A stretch of 64,000 bases of DNA from Hibiscus mutabilis (taxonomy: Eukaryota; Streptophyta; Magnoliopsida; Malvales; Malvaceae), in NCBI GenBank assembly GCA_019671005.1, contig CM033745.1:47849644-47913643 (forward strand), written 5' to 3'. Of the stretch, positions 12,116 to 24,884 are shown piece after piece (position 1 is the stretch's first letter; each line of letters begins with the position of its first letter). The translations under genes and the position numbers were made by a program. The notes beneath the pieces were generated by a model that worked only from the letters and a program-made list of their open reading frames with translations, was not told where the DNA came from and did not search any database.

Positions 12116-12448
12116 GATATCTTGACAACATTCGAAGTCTGTTGGACAAGGGTTTGAACTCAAAGCTATGTTCAGTCAATAGGGTTGCAGAATTCCTCAT
12201 AGGGTGAATACTTGGGGAGCTAACTTTGTTTCTTGATTTTATTATTTTAGTTTGCCATTACTTTTTTTCCCAAAATCCCATTTTATTCCTGCTTATAAGC
12301 TTCAATAAAATTCATGAATTCTCTTTCGAGCTTTCTTTTATTTCTGAAGCATCTTGTAAGTAAACTATTATAATTCATTAAAAGAAGAAGATTTCTCGGT
12401 ATTACTATGTTTTGAAATATGCAGGTGAACTTTAGCACTCGTAGATAT
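12116..12448 (+). repeat. Segment D, left copy (also at 31583-31912)
   Basis: This 333-bp part of the Ogre-A 3' region starts GATATCTTGACAACATTC and ends CTCGTAGATAT. A similar copy lies in the same orientation directly right of Ogre-B. It is ordinary Ogre 3' region sequence: Ogre-B has a related segment near 17040-17230. Confidence 0.85.
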
Positions 12449-15400
12449 TGTAGCGACTCAAAATAAATTTTGAAGCTACGGTTTTCCCCATGTTTTTCTA
12501 AAATTTTGTTAAAATGGGATTTCATTTCAAAAATTCGTATTTTTGAAAATAATGAAGACTTGGAGTCGCCACCGGCCACTTCGATAAGGTAAGTCGAACA
12601 CCACAAGACCAGAGATTCGTTTTGAAAGGGTCCGAGATTTGGTTACGTGTGGGGAAGGATTAGCACCCTCATCACACCCAAAAATCGATACCACAATATT
12701 TGTTGCTTTTAAATGGATGGAAATTGTCAAAATTTGAATTAAATTTAACTTGGTGACCTTATTTGAAAATTGACCTTAATTGGACGGGTTTTATCAAATT
12801 GGTTGGTTCAAATTAATTGGACATTTAATTAATAAGGTTGACGATACATCGGACCATGGATTAAACTGACATCATATAAGCCTAACTGTTGTGTTGCTTT
12901 ATGGTTCGAATCTCGTACGTCACATTTATGCATGATGCAAACGTTTAAGATATGATGTTATGATTTGTCGATTTTTAATTATCGTTTACCTTGGGATAGT
13001 AAGGATTAATTCAAATATTTGGTCAACATCCTTTAAGTTCGGACTGTTACGACAAAAATATCAAAATCAATAAATACCTCTTTTTTATGATTTAAGATAA
13101 TTAATTCAAAATAAACAAGTCTCATGAATGACAATTAATATGGATGTCAAATAAGGGCTTAAAAATAAACACACAAAGGCCCACTAAAGCCCTAACCTAA
13201 AAGGCCCAAATTATAGAAGTTTAATTAATGATCTAATTAGTAACTAGGTGAATCTAATATTAACCCTAAGTTAGTTAAACCCTAAAATCTAGAAAACCCT
13301 AACAAGTTATGAATTATCTTGTAACATGATAATTAATTTGATCGGCCTTAAACTAGTATTCCAATAAGCCAAGGATACTATTTAAAACAAATCAAGTTAA
13401 ATAATCACGGTTTTAAATAAAATGTCAATCTAATCTCCATATTGATTTTATCTTAAAGGTAGTTAAGAAATGTTCGATTAACATAATAAATTTAACATTT
13501 ATCCCAATAAGCCAAGGGTAAATTTAAATTCACTAAATTAATTCGAACCCTGGTCTAACTATAGCTCTAAAAGCTAATCCTAAATTAATCTAATTAATTT
13601 AAAGATCACGCCCCTATGAGACGAGCATGCAATTTTAAACTAATTAAATTAATTTTACCTAATTCTAACATAAGACTAACCTAACAAAGCAAAGCCCAAA
13701 ACAACAAGGCCCCAAAACCCCTAAATTGTATATATTTACTATAGCACAAATAAAAACACATTATATAAAAAACTTAATATATATATATGTTAAAAACCTA
13801 CCCTATATTATATATAAAAACCTTATTATACGTAAAAACTTAAAATATATGTACATATATGTATAATGTAAAACATATTATATATAATATATATAAAACT
13901 AGGCAATATATATATATATATCGTGTCTAAAAAAATTTTACCATCTGCTATATATAAAAAAAACTCCATATTGTATTATATATATATTATATGTGAAAAC
14001 ATATATCATATACATGAAATACATTGTATAACATATAAAAACTATATACTATAGCCAAACTAGTTATAAGCATATATTATTCATAAAAAAACATTAAAAC
14101 AACCACATGATACATAATTCCAACAACCACAAATTAATTAACTAAAGCAAGATCAACAACAATTGAAAACTGGAAGATAAAATGCATGAAACCAGGGACC
14201 ACAATGCACAGGAAAATTGACCAGAATGTAAAGTAAAACAAATTATGGGGACCAAATTGAACAAAGAGAACACTTAACCAAAACAAGGATCAGATTAAAA
14301 ACCGTTAAAAATTTTTGAGGACTTGGGAAGGGGTTTTGAAAAGCAGAATGGCCTGGGAGTGTAATAAAACATAGCAGAGGGACTATTATTGCGATTAAAA
14401 AAGCGAAAGCCCTTCGAGCATGATTAAGGTGACACAAAGGGACTTATAACGTAATTACCCTATTTTTAAAACGTTTAAACAAAATAAAAGGCGGGTCTAA
14501 GCCCATTTTGGCTAAAATCGCCCCTTCGAACTTTCAAAACCCTCCCTATCCTCTGAAACGGGGATGAACACGGTGGTGTTCATCCTCAAACCCAAAAACT
14601 GTCTTATTTCCCAAAAACTGGTGATCGTCCGCCGTGAACCATCACTCTGGCCACCGCTGGCCGGCGTCAAAAACCTAAAAAAAACCTTTTAAACCCTTTT
14701 TCTCTTCTATGCCCGAATCTAAGCCTAGATCTAAACCTAGATCTTTCAAAAACAACCTAAAGTCTACCATTTTTACAAAAAAACATAAACGGTAACCCCT
14801 TTTACTTTGAAAAAAGAACCCAAAATTGCCCATTTTTAGTTACCATCTCCTCCGACTCACCCCGCCCACCCCTAGGAAAGCCGGAAGGTTTATCGTTGGT
14901 GGACGAAAAAAAAACTGACACGAAGGGAAAGCGAACACCAAAGGTCAAAACACGAAACCCTAACTCTACAGTATTTGTATGCTTCAAAATTGAAAGAAAT
15001 AAGGAGTTATACCTCTGAAATCCTTTTTTATCCTTGTTTGTATTCACTATTGCCTAAAATCTAGAATGCTTTACAATGTTTTAGGGTTTCTATTATATAC
15101 CCTGAATATTACACCATTTAGAAAAATAGGAAATTAAAACCTAATAATCCTATTGGTTGCCTTTTGTTAATTTTGTTGCATTTCTGAAATTCCCTGACTT
15201 TGTTGTTTTGTATCGTCCTTTCTGACATTTTGCTCCCTCTTCTATTATGCTGTCGTGGCCATTTCTAAGGGGAGGGGACCAAAGTGCTTGTTGGGGTGGT
15301 TGTTGATACGGTGAAATGGTACAAATATAGTGCTCGACCAGTGGCTCTCCTTGCCATCGTAGAGGTACGACGATGGTGCAGATTGCGCGTGGACGCGGCT

Positions 15401-15972
15401 TGGGATCTGAGAAGATAGGTAGTGTTGCGTACGCGTGAGTAGGAAAAACAACAGGCCGCGCGTGTGGTTCACGTTGAGGCTTGGAAATCCAAACGCGTCT
15501 TCTCCCTTCAATCTGGGTCGTTAGATCATGGTGTGATCTAACAGCTCAGATGTGACTCCCCCTTGATAGAGAAAAAGAGATCAAATTAAGGTTTAATCTT
15601 GGACTGACGGGCCCTATATATAATAAATGGGCTCAGTTTGTAAATGGATATTATTTTATTAATAAACTTTGGGTTTCCATTTAATAAAATGTATGGGCTG
15701 ATTATATATATATGGGCTTTTGATTGACATAGCTTATAATTTAAAATTGATAATATTAAATATAGATAAACTGGATAGCAATATTTATAAATAAATAAAG
15801 GTAGCAAGGAGATAAATAAAACTTATAATATTTATAATTAATCATATACATATCTAAAGGGTTGATTACATATAATCGTCCTTATTTAATTATACTAGTA
15901 ATAATCTAAAATAAAAACCCATTTATTAACAAAAGTAAAACGAGTTAACTCTAGATAAAATTAGTGATTACA
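12449..15972 (-). repeat. Ogre-B 3' LTR
   Basis: The LTR is 3524 bp. In element orientation it starts TGTAATCACTAATTTT and ends GAGTCGCTACA. It contains long TA-rich stretches (13760-14040), telo-box-like AAACCCTA words near 13260-13305, the hairpin at 15520-15542 and the conserved Ogre block at 12628-12670. No gene is present; open frames on either strand are chance. Confidence 0.93.
15520..15542. repeat. Hairpin in Ogre-B 3' LTR
   Basis: Perfect 9-bp inverted repeat, GTTAGATCA then TGATCTAAC, with a 5-base loop TGGTG. It is identical in the 5' LTR (31109-31131), and a longer version is in the Ogre-C LTR (38410-38438). Confidence 0.85.
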
Positions 15973-15986
15973 ACTGCCCCTCTTTG
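15973..15986 (-). other. Polypurine tract of Ogre-B
   Basis: On the minus strand this reads CAAAGAGGGGCAGT directly before the LTR start TGTAATC, the typical plus-strand primer of Tat/Ogre elements. Confidence 0.9.
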
Positions 15987-17500
15987 ATTATCCTTGTGGA
16001 ACAAGAATAAATTAAAGACCATAAGCACTAATTTTGTCTCACTTCCTTGTCTAAAGGTTCTGATCTACGAGTTCCTCTTGTATAGAACTGTTCACCCTTC
16101 TCCTTCCTGAAACTTGAAGCTATGAGTTTTTGCCTTTTTTGCCCCAAAGTCCTTGAGCTATGGGTATCTTCCCCTTTTGCTCCGAGAACCATGAGCTATA
16201 AGTAGTTGCCTCCTTTGCTCTAAAGTCTTAATACGACGAGTTTGTAATCCTTCGCCTGAAATCCTTGAGCTATGAGTATCTGCCTCTTTTTCTCTAAAAT
16301 CTTGATATGGCGAGTTTATAATCCTTTGCCTGAAATCCTTAAGCTATGAGTATCTGCCTCCTTTGCTCTGAAATCCTGATACAGTGAGTTTGTAATCCTT
16401 CGCCTGACATTCTATCCAAATTTTCACTTTGTCGTTCACCTCTCTTCTTAGGAGGTACCCGACCCATCTTTTTGATATCTCTAAAAAGAAATGAAAAAAA
16501 CTATGACGATATGAGTTAGCACGCTCTTAACCTAAGGATGTCTAACTAGATATGATGCATGAATAGTGGGATCTGAACACTGCTTCGACACTTTCACTTT
16601 CATGCTCAATCCTCCATGGTCTTCATTTGCTTCCTTACTCTTTGATGGTACTTTTTCTCATATTCGGGTTCAACCATCAGTCTTTTCCTTTCTTGAATTT
16701 CTGCTCTAAAGGACCTTTTCAGGTTTTCACTTTAGCTTTGATTTCTCTTAAAGTGCCCCTTTCGGGTTTTCACTTTAGAGGTTTTTCTTTTCTCTTTCTC
16801 TATTTTCCTTTTTCTTCTTCTTTCTTCTCATTTTTCCTTTTTCTTTTTTGTTTTTCTCTTTCTTTTTTGCTTTTTATCTTTTTGGGTGCCCTTTCGGTTT
16901 TTCACCTAAGGATGGCTTCAATTTCATAATTCTTCTATTTCCAAGTGACAGGCTTGAATTTTGGTACGTTCAGAACTCGTCTTCATTATCCTAACAATTG
17001 AAATCTCCTACTGGCTTGACTTTAACATAATTCTTTGTACCACCTGCACTTAAAAGGTTAGAACATAGTAATACCAAGAAATCATTTGCTTTTCATGAAC
17101 CTGTGTCAACCTACTTTCTAGATGCTTGTGAAAAAGATATAAGAAGTTATGGAATAATACTTTATTAATATTTTAAATGTTTAAAGTAATTAGAAAGTCA
17201 TGGCAAATATGGAAGAAAAGAAAAACAAAGTATGATGCTACGTCTCCTTCATTGACGATATGAGTGATGCGAGAACCCATCGACCGAAGTAGATCTTTTG
17301 CTAGAAACTTTCCACTGAAACCTGACCCTAAGAAGATTCAACCTTAGGATGACTAATTTTCAAAAATTATTTGAGTTGCCCTTTTTAGGTTTTCAACTCA
17401 AATCCCCCTTTGGTTTCAATACGCCATTTTCTGGTTTTCACCTTGAACCCCCTTTTTTAGTTTTGTTTTTTTTGTTTTTTTCCTTTGATTTTTTACTCGT
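15987..17500 (-). other. Ogre-B 3' untranslated region
   Basis: This 1.5-kb region lies between the integrase stop and the polypurine tract. In element orientation it is purine-rich with repeated GAAAACC-AAAAAGGG blocks, a segment related to segment D (near 17040-17230), and a 73-bp tandem repeat. No gene is seen. Unlike Ogre-A, nothing resembling an Argonaute lies between the D-like segment and the next purine block. Confidence 0.8.
16213..16408 (-). repeat. 73-bp tandem repeat, about 2.7 copies
   Basis: Units start at 16213, 16286 and 16360. They share CTTTGCTCTAAA-like starts, CGAGTTTGTAATCCTT-like centres and GAGCTATGAGTATCTGCCT-like ends, and are imperfect. A further diverged half-unit lies just to the left (about 16150-16212). 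Confidence 0.75.
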
Positions 17501-18825
17501 TTATGCATAGTATCTCTTGACTAAATCTGAATTTATTGGGTTGTTCAACACCCTCCCATCCATTTCTGTTAGGATCAATGCTCCTCCGGAAAAGGCCTTT
17601 TTAACAACATAAGGTCCTTCCCAATTAGGCATCCACTTCCCGCGGGAATCTCTTTGAGTTGGCAGGATTCTTTTAAGTACTAGATCCCCTTTCGAAATTC
17701 TCTTGGGCAGACCTTTTTATCGTAGGCTCACATCATCCTTTTCTGATACATCTGACCATGACAAATGGCTTTCAGTCTTTTCTCCTCAATGAGATTCAAC
17801 TGGTCAAATTGAACTTGCAGCCACTCGACTTCTTCTATTCTTGCCTCGTTTAAAATTTGAAGCGATGGAATTTCCACCTTGATGGGTAATACTGCCTCCG
17901 TGCCATATACTAAGAAGTACGACGTTGCCCCAGTTGAAGTACGTACAAACATTCAGTAGACGAATAGAGCAAATAGAAACTTTTCATGCCAATCCCTGAA
18001 GGTGTCTATGGTTATTGATATGATCTTCTTGATATTCTTGTTGGCCGCTTCTACCGCTCCGTTCATCTTAAGATGGTAAGTAATGGGATTATGGTGTGTT
18101 ATTCTGAATTGCTCATATACTTCGGCTATCACCTTATTATTTAAATCGATAGCATTATTAGTGATGATCCTCTCTGGCAGATCGTAGCGACATATGATTT
18201 CTCCCTTTAAGAACTTGCAAATTGTAGCTTTTGTGATGCTAGCATACGAAGCGACCTCTACCCACTTGGTGAAGCAATCAATGGCTACCAGGATGAATCG
18301 ATGTCCATTAGAAGCCTTTGGGTAAATTTGGCCAATAACGTCCATGCCCAAGCAGCAAAAGGCCATGGTGAATTCATGGTGTGAAGTGGCATTGGTGGGG
18401 AGTGTATCTTATCGGCATATATTTGACATCAATGGCATTTCTTTGCGTAACTGATATAATATTCTTCCATAGCTGACCAAAAATAACCATATCTCATGAA
18501 CTTTCTAGCCATTGAGAACTCGCTAGCATGGGTTCTTCACAATCTTCCGTGGACTTCCACCAAAATGGGTTCGGCCTCTCGAGCATCGACACACCTCAAA
18601 AACATCTGGTTTTGGCTCTTTTAGTACAAAATCTCCCCGTCTAGAACGTATCTTGCCGCCATTCTTCTAATGGTTCTTTTATCATTCTCATTGGCCTCTT
18701 TAGGGTAGATTTTGAACTTGATATACTGAAGGATATCAAATTACCACAGGTTAACATCCACTTCCTCTTCCAAATTATAGTAGTGAGCCGGTATTTTGAA
18801 TATTTTCATCTCGATTGGCCTCATT
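17501..18825 (-). pseudogene. Ogre-B integrase
   Basis: The enzyme spans from just after the archaeal RNase H to a TAA at 17501-17503. The clearest open part is 17953-18366: a GMDVIG segment with the first catalytic Asp, then the second site reading ITNNA where ITDNA is expected (Asp to Asn, a G-to-A change), then NGAVEAANKN with the catalytic Glu kept. The C-terminal domain follows in another frame (17728-17952). Several stops and frameshifts are present. Loss of the second Asp would abolish strand transfer even if the frame were open. Confidence 0.87.
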
Positions 18826-19250
18826 TAGGCATCAATATTTGCTTCAAACATTGCAGCCAAGGTCGCCAAAGCGTTTGCCATTTGATTATCTTCCCTCGAA
18901 AGGTAAGTAAAACTGATATTCTTGAAGCTTTTGACTAACTCTAGGATCAAATCATAATACTTAACCAACTTCGGATCTCTTATTTCCCACTATTTTCAGA
19001 GTTGGTAAATTACCAAAGAGGAATCTCCAAAAACTTAGAGCACCTTGACTTTCCTTTCAATGGCCACATATAAACCCATAACACAAGCCTCGTACTCGGC
19101 CATGTTATTTGTGCAAAAGAATTCTAATCTACTAGTGAAGGGATAGTAGACCTTTTCTGGAGAGATTAACACTGCTCCAATTCCATGGCCTAAGGCATTG
19201 GATGCTCCGTCGAAATAGAGCTTTCATAACTCATTCTCTGAAGTGGTATT
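18826..19250 (-). pseudogene. Ogre-B archaeal-type RNase H
   Basis: This is a second RNase H, found between the RT-linked RNase H and integrase in Tat/Ogre elements. In broken frames one sees LYFDGASN, GIGAVLISPE, FFCTNNMAEYEACVMGL, FGDSSLVIYQL and SREDNQMANALATL. The last motif has Asn where Ogre-C has Asp (QMADAL), so a metal-binding acid appears lost. Stops are present near QL and before VFGDS. Confidence 0.82.
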
Positions 19251-20948
19251 CTCTTCGAAAATTATGCACATCAAGTCTTCATCAAGGAAATTAAAGTTCA
19301 AAGACTCATAGTCATCTGAAGTGCAACTTGCCAGGAAATCCGCTATAGCACTCCCTTTTACCACCTTTTGACTCACATACAGTATGTCAAATTCATACAA
19401 CAAAATTTGCCTGAGCCTTTTAGTGTCAGTGCTTCCATTAGGAATTTCAACAGATCCAGCTTGGATATCAACCAAGTAGTATGATACAACATGTATTGAC
19501 TGAGCCTTTTGGTAGCCCATACCAAAGTACAACACAATTTTTGAATTGGTGGGTACCTTGTTTCGCAATCCCTAAACTTCTTGCTCAAATAGTAGATTGC
19601 TTTCTCTTTCTTCTCGGACTCATCATGTTGCCCTAGAACACAGCCGATCGAATTCTCAAAATCGTCAAGTATAATATCAAAGGCCTATTTGGAATCGGCG
19701 CCACTAGAACCGAAGCATTAGTCAGATACTTCTTGATCTTGTCTAAAGCCTCTTGGCACTCTTCATCCCATATCCGCGAATTGTTCTTCTGAAGCAATCT
19801 GAATACAAGGTCATACTTATCAGTCAACTGAGAGATGAACTGAGATATATAATTTAATCTCTCTAGAAAACCTCAAACTTCTTTTTGGGTTTGAGGTGGC
19901 GGGAGATTCTGGATGGCTTTTACTTTGTCGGGGTCAATCTCGATTCCTTTTCGGCTAACCACGAAGCCTAAGAGTTTAGCGGATATAGCAGCGAAAGTGC
20001 ATTTCATCGGTTTGAGCTTTAACTGATACTTCCCCCAATCTTTGGAAGAGCTTCCTCAAGTTTTGAATATGCTCATCTTCCGTTTGAGACTTGGCAATCA
20101 TGTCATCTACATATACCTCACTCCCGTTATGCATCATGTCATGGAAAAGGGTTCCATAGCTCTTTGATAGGTTACTCCAGCATTCTTCAGATCGAAAGAC
20201 CTCACCTTATAATATAATGTTCCCCACTTAGTCAAAAATGTAGTCTTCTCCATATCGTCAGTATGTATTTTGATTTGGTTGTATCTTGAGAATTAGTCTA
20301 TGAAAGAGAACCACGAGTGTCTTGCGGTATTATCGACCAAAGTGTCGATATGAGGCAAAGGGAAATTATCCTTGGGGCTTGCCTTATTGAGGTATCTATA
20401 ATCTACACACATGTGGACCTTCCCATCTTTCTTAGGAACGAGGACTATGTTTGCCACCCATTCTGGGTATTTGGCGACTTTTAGAAAACCAGCCTCATAC
20501 TGTTTTTTTTACTTCTTTTCGAATCTTCAGCAACATTTGTATTCTCATTCTTCTTATCTTTTATTGGACTAGTTTACATTTTGGCTTGATCGGTAGCTTA
20601 TGTATCACAATATATGTATCTAACCCTGGCATGTCTTGATAAGTCCACGCGAAAACATCCTTGAATTCTAGAAGCAATTCGATCAATTCACACATAGTCT
20701 TATATGAGAAAGCGGTGCCAATTTCCACTTCCCTTCTTTCTTCCTCTGTACCTAAATTGAGTATCTCCAACTCTTCTTGATGAGGCAAGATTTGTTTATC
20801 TTCGCTTTCCATTAGACTGAGTAACTCATCGGGGACCTCAACTCCTACCTCATCATCCCCTTCCTCGATTTTGACCAAGTACAAAGACTGCTCAAAATCT
20901 ACCTCAGGATTAGATTTAGAATCATTCATATAGTTAATAATAGGGACC
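19251..20948 (-). pseudogene. Ogre-B reverse transcriptase and RNase H (exon after the intron)
   Basis: The exon starts right after the intron acceptor. It holds the acidic pre-RT region (MNDSKSNPEVDFEQS onward, FKDVFAWTYQDMPG), the RT core with YVDDMIA near 20097-20120, and the RT-linked RNase H. Several stops and frameshifts separate the parts, for example near 20560 and around 19630. The open pieces are 20561-20929, 19633-19827 and 19224-19588. Order and motifs match Ogre-C 47673-49200. Confidence 0.87.
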
Positions 20949-21165
20949 CTGAAACAATTTTGAAATGAATATGTATTGGGAATAATATTATTATGAAAGA
21001 ATGAAAACTAAAAGAATTCAATAAATATGATGTTTTCCATTTGAGAAAAAGTGGAAAGCATCTGTTTTATTGAATTGGAAAACAAGCAAGTTGATATAGA
21101 AGCCCTTTACAAAAGATCCCTATTGCTCGTGGGCAAAACCGAATAGGGTTGGTTTCGAGCATTAC
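20949..21165 (-). other. Spliceosomal intron of Ogre-B, between protease and RT
   Basis: The donor is A|GTAATGC at 21165 and the acceptor is TTGTTTCAG|G ending at 20949 (minus strand, 217 bp, AT-rich). The unspliced frame stops at TAA within the donor. Removing the intron keeps the reading frame into the RT exon (phase 2). Ogre-C has the same arrangement at 47462-47672. An intron at this place is a known Ogre trait. Confidence 0.82.
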
Positions 21166-22729
21166 TCTGTTTCAAACATAAAAACTACAGGTAGGTCCAT
21201 ACTGGTCCAATTGTTGAGTGTCTCCCCCGGGAAGCAAGGGCGAATCCTGGCCAAGAACCTACCGCTCTTTTCATCTTCAGTTATTGCATTAACATCTATT
21301 CCCTCTAACACCTTGATGAACCTTTCCTCTTCCTTGAGCTTGGCTCCCTCTAGACTAGCCTCGTGTAGCTTTTGTCCCATGTTGATTATCCCTCCAGACA
21401 CAAAAACATTTCCTATATCGGGATAAGTCATAAGCTCCCACAGGATGTCCACTCCCTTGAATTTGGCCTTCCTTTGTTCCTCTCTCTTCTTCTATTCTAG
21501 CTTCCTCTACTGAAAATTGGGTTTATGGCTGAGCCCGAATTGATCTCTCTTGCCAATGACACTTTTAGCACGCAAGCACCCCTGTAAGTTCCTTTCGAGT
21601 CCTTTGCCCTTCTTCTCTTCTCGTCCCAAAGTGTGCTAGACCGTCATTTTGGTGCAATTCGATAGTCTAGGGCATGGGATCTTGCTTCCTTCAGCCACAA
21701 AGGTAGCGTTCACAAATTCCAACGCCTTAAAGAAGCATTCTACATTATCCTTATCGGCTTGGATGTAAGGAGCATCAATGGTGATGGAAGCAATAATTTC
21801 CTGTTTAGCTCACACACTTACCAACTTTCCGTCAATAACATTTTTTAGTTTTTGATGTAGTGATGAAGGCACAGCCCCGGCTAAGTAAATCCACGACCTC
21901 CCTAGCAAACAGTTATAAGTTGGCCGAATTTCCATTACCAAAAACTCAACGACATACTTAGTAGGTCCAATTAGCAAGGGTATCTCAATCTTCCTGACAA
22001 CGTCCCTTTGAGTGTCATCAAAAGCCCTAACAGAATTCTAACACAGCTTCATATGCGAACTGTTAATTGGTAACCTTTGCAAAGTCACCATCGGCAGTAC
22101 ATTTAAGGCAGACCCGTTGTCAATAAGCACTCTCGGCAAGACATACCCTTTGCAATGGGTTGTAATGTTAAATCTTTGGTTGATCCCATTCCATCGTCTG
22201 GAATTTCATCGTCACTAAAAGTGATATAATTGTCCGCGGCAATGTGACCCATTATTCTGTCTAATTTGCTTACCGAGATGTCATTCAGGATGAATGTCTG
22301 GTTTAACACTTTTAACAGTGCACTTCGTTACTTTTCTGAGCTTAAAAATAGTTCTAGCACAGAAATTCGTGCTTGTTGTTTTTGAAGTTGCTCAACAATG
22401 CTATATTCATTGTGTTTTAGGAACCTCAAGAATTCTTGCACTAGTGTCTCGGTTACCGGCTCAAGAATCTTTGGGGGAGGCTCTGCTCAAAGAATCTTTT
22501 CAGGTTCGACCATTGTTGTTCTAACTTTGTCCTTCGGCTCCTCTGCTGCCTTGGATGCTTTGAGTGAATAACACCTTCCGTTTCTTATAAAATGCCCCAC
22601 CTCATTCACTGTTTCGGTTGGGCTTTCTTTCTCTACGAGCTTTTCTTCTCTGGGTGGTTTATCCTCTCTTTGTGGTTCTGGCCCTACAGTATTGAGATGT
22701 GAGCAGTGTAGTTCCATGGAACCTTTCAA
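21166..22729 (-). pseudogene. Ogre-B protease and G-patch-like region
   Basis: The aspartic protease site is visible as the equivalent of the Ogre-C LIDNGSALNV segment (about 22105-22125). Upstream is the conserved ITFSDDEIPDDGMGST segment (22103-22309). Downstream is a G-patch-like stretch, weaker than in Ogre-C (GKGLERN ... FGLSHKPN, near 21500-21600), and then a region ending GETLNNWTSMDLPVVFMFETE at the intron donor. At least two stops and one frameshift are present. In Ogre the protease matures gag-pol; the role of the glycine-rich segment is inferred to be RNA binding. Confidence 0.8.
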
Positions 22730-24645
22730 GTGTCCTTGAACGGAAAGGAAGTCAAGGCCGCAATTCGAATCTTTAGAGTTACCTGGGAGATTTCTCCTTG
22801 GAATGAGCTTTCCTCCTTTGGCTTAAGCGATAAGACAAAAGGCCTTTCTACCCCATACTTGATCCTCGGGCTGTCTTATGTACACACATCTAGATCTTTT
22901 CTTTCTTCTTCGTTCTCAAAGAATTTGATCTCCTTATTATCCATTATCTTCTAGATCACTTGTTTAAACTCCTCGCAGCATTGAATATCATGCCCTTCCC
23001 CTTGATGAAATTCATAATAAGGTTTGCTCCCTTCCTGCATGATTTCCATGCCTCGATCAATCATGGGTACCATACATAGTTGTTGGAATACTCACCTCAA
23101 AGGAGATTTGACTTTAGACGCCTCCTCTTGTCCTTTCTAGTGTACTCTTCCTCGATTGCATTCACACCACGATTTCCATGATTTGGTAGTGGATTGGTGG
23201 CCACATTCGGTTCATCTAGCTACAAAACCCAGTCTTTATCATGTTTTGCATGAACTTATTAAAAGCAATACCGTTCTCAATTGAGTACCCCGAGACTCCA
23301 GCATGATACTTGAAGTTGTCAGACCATGCAGAGAATGGTGGTTTGAAAGGAGTGACGTAATAAGGCCAGACCAAGTCAGCTTCATGCAACCTTGAATACA
23401 ATTTGGCATAAGACACATGCAGAGGAGTGAAAGACATCTTCTTACTTTCCTTTCTCGGGGCTCTAGTTTTTTTTTCGAGTTTTATCCACCTCTGGTTGAG
23501 GCTTGTGGCGAAGAAATAATGAAACTCTTTGGGGTCGCGTAGCTGCTTGTAGTATTCACCTCGTTATCTTTCCTCTTGTAATTTTTCTGGGAGTTCTCCT
23601 CGCTATCGATCCTTTCATTTTTTATGGCCACTTTAATCGACTCCACGGTTCTTACCATGTCAGCAAAATTCTTGGTGGTGTTATTTATCAACCGGTCGAA
23701 CAATGCGCCTCTTAGAGTATTGACGAACAACGGTGTGATCTCGTGTTTGGAGATTGGTGGTTGGATCTGCGCAACCACATCAAGCCATCTCTGAGCATAC
23801 TGGCGAAGACTCTCATTCGACCTTTGCCTTATTTCTTCTAACATGATTCGGTTAGGGTTCATGTCATTTACATGCTTGTATTGTTCCAAAAAAGCCCTTA
23901 AGAGGTCCTTCCATGACTTGATGTTGACTCGACTAAGTTGAGTGTACCATCGGGTCGTGGAACCGGTCAAGCTATCTTGAAAACAATGAATGAGTAGCTT
24001 CTCATCCTTTATGAAAGCTGTCATCTTCCAGCAATACATGGTGATGTGGCCTGAAGGGCGTAAAGTTCCGTCATACTTGTCAAAATCAGAAGCTTTGAAT
24101 TTGGGTGGTAGGATCAAGTCTGCTACAAGGCTCAAATCACTAGCATCATTTTCTTGCTCATCGGTTCCTTGCAAAGTCTTGAATTTTTCTTGGAAAGCAT
24201 AGAACCTTTCTTCATATTTATTTTCCATCTCGACCCTCATCCTTTCTTCGACCTTATTCATCATGTTTAAGTCAGGCACCTCATTCTCATAGCTTGTCCC
24301 CAAATTAATGGGTTGATTTGTTGAGGCTCCTAAGTGGTGGCTAGCAGATGTCCTCGTAGGATGGTTGGCAGCTCCCCCCGCAATATTAATGTATACTTTC
24401 TTTTTCAGATCTGGTACTTTTGGTTGAACCCTCACATGAGATTCAGTTCCCTCTTATTCTTCGATGTTCAAGCTATCAATAGAAACTCCTTCCTTGTCTT
24501 TCATATTTAGTAGCAAGTCGGTCATCTGAGCAATAATTAAGACCTAAGACTGTGTGATCTGATCCCTAATATTTTGTTCAATCCTGTCCAAATGAACCTC
24601 CAAGTCTTTCTGACCCTGTTCTACTTTGGCCATGCTTTCCTCCAT
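22730..24645 (-). pseudogene. Ogre-B gag
   Basis: The likely start ATG is at 24645 (MEESMAKVEQGQKD...). The capsid region is open at 23482-24435: LPPKFKASDFDKYDG, a WYTQLSRV box and RQYAQRW, all typical of Ogre/Tat gag. The C-terminal part is broken. The first zinc-knuckle-like site (CX2HX5HX4C in Ogre-C) has lost three of four ligands here (Phe, His, Tyr, Gly in 23216-23437). The second site is in another frame near 22960-23010. Stops lie between the start and the capsid. Confidence 0.87.
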
Positions 24646-24884
24646 TTCTCTTGACTGTAAACGGGTGACGTACGAGTGTAGAATGATTGTAATTTAAAGA
24701 ACCAAAATGCAATCTTTCTTCTGAAATAGAAACTTTTTAGTTAATTATTAGCAATTAAACAGAGAATCCAAATAAATGTATTATGTATGAATGCAAAGAA
24801 CAACACTGAGTTTGGAAAACATCATCGTTAAACGACTTTCATTATTGGAAACATTGTTTTGTTACAATAACTAGAGAAAACCAA

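Larger units (their letters stand above)
11271..12448 (+). mobile_element. Ogre-A left part: integrase end and 3' untranslated region
   Basis: Plus-strand Ogre/Tat sequence. The integrase C-terminal part is followed by the purine-rich 3' region typical of the lineage (repeated GAAAACCTGAAAAGGG-like blocks). It is cut on the left by the LTR-like element and on the right by Ogre-B at 12449. The element resumes at 31583. Confidence 0.8.

Noticed and set aside
13256..13305. Interstitial telomere repeats (AAACCCTA words, also at 28735-28785)
   Set aside because: Three scattered words separated by other sequence and shared by both Ogre-B LTRs; at most telo-box promoter words, not a telomere tract.
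12449..15972. Reading this LTR as the plus-strand 3' LTR of Ogre-A
   Set aside because: The polypurine tract lies at its right side on the minus strand, and the bases to its left (TAGATAT) are not purine-rich; Ogre-A has its own PPT and LTR at 33503-36023.
16627..16929. Phe/Leu/Ser-rich membrane protein on the plus strand
   Set aside because: It is the complement of the purine-rich 3' untranslated region of Ogre-B; the hydrophobic look comes from CTTTTT runs.
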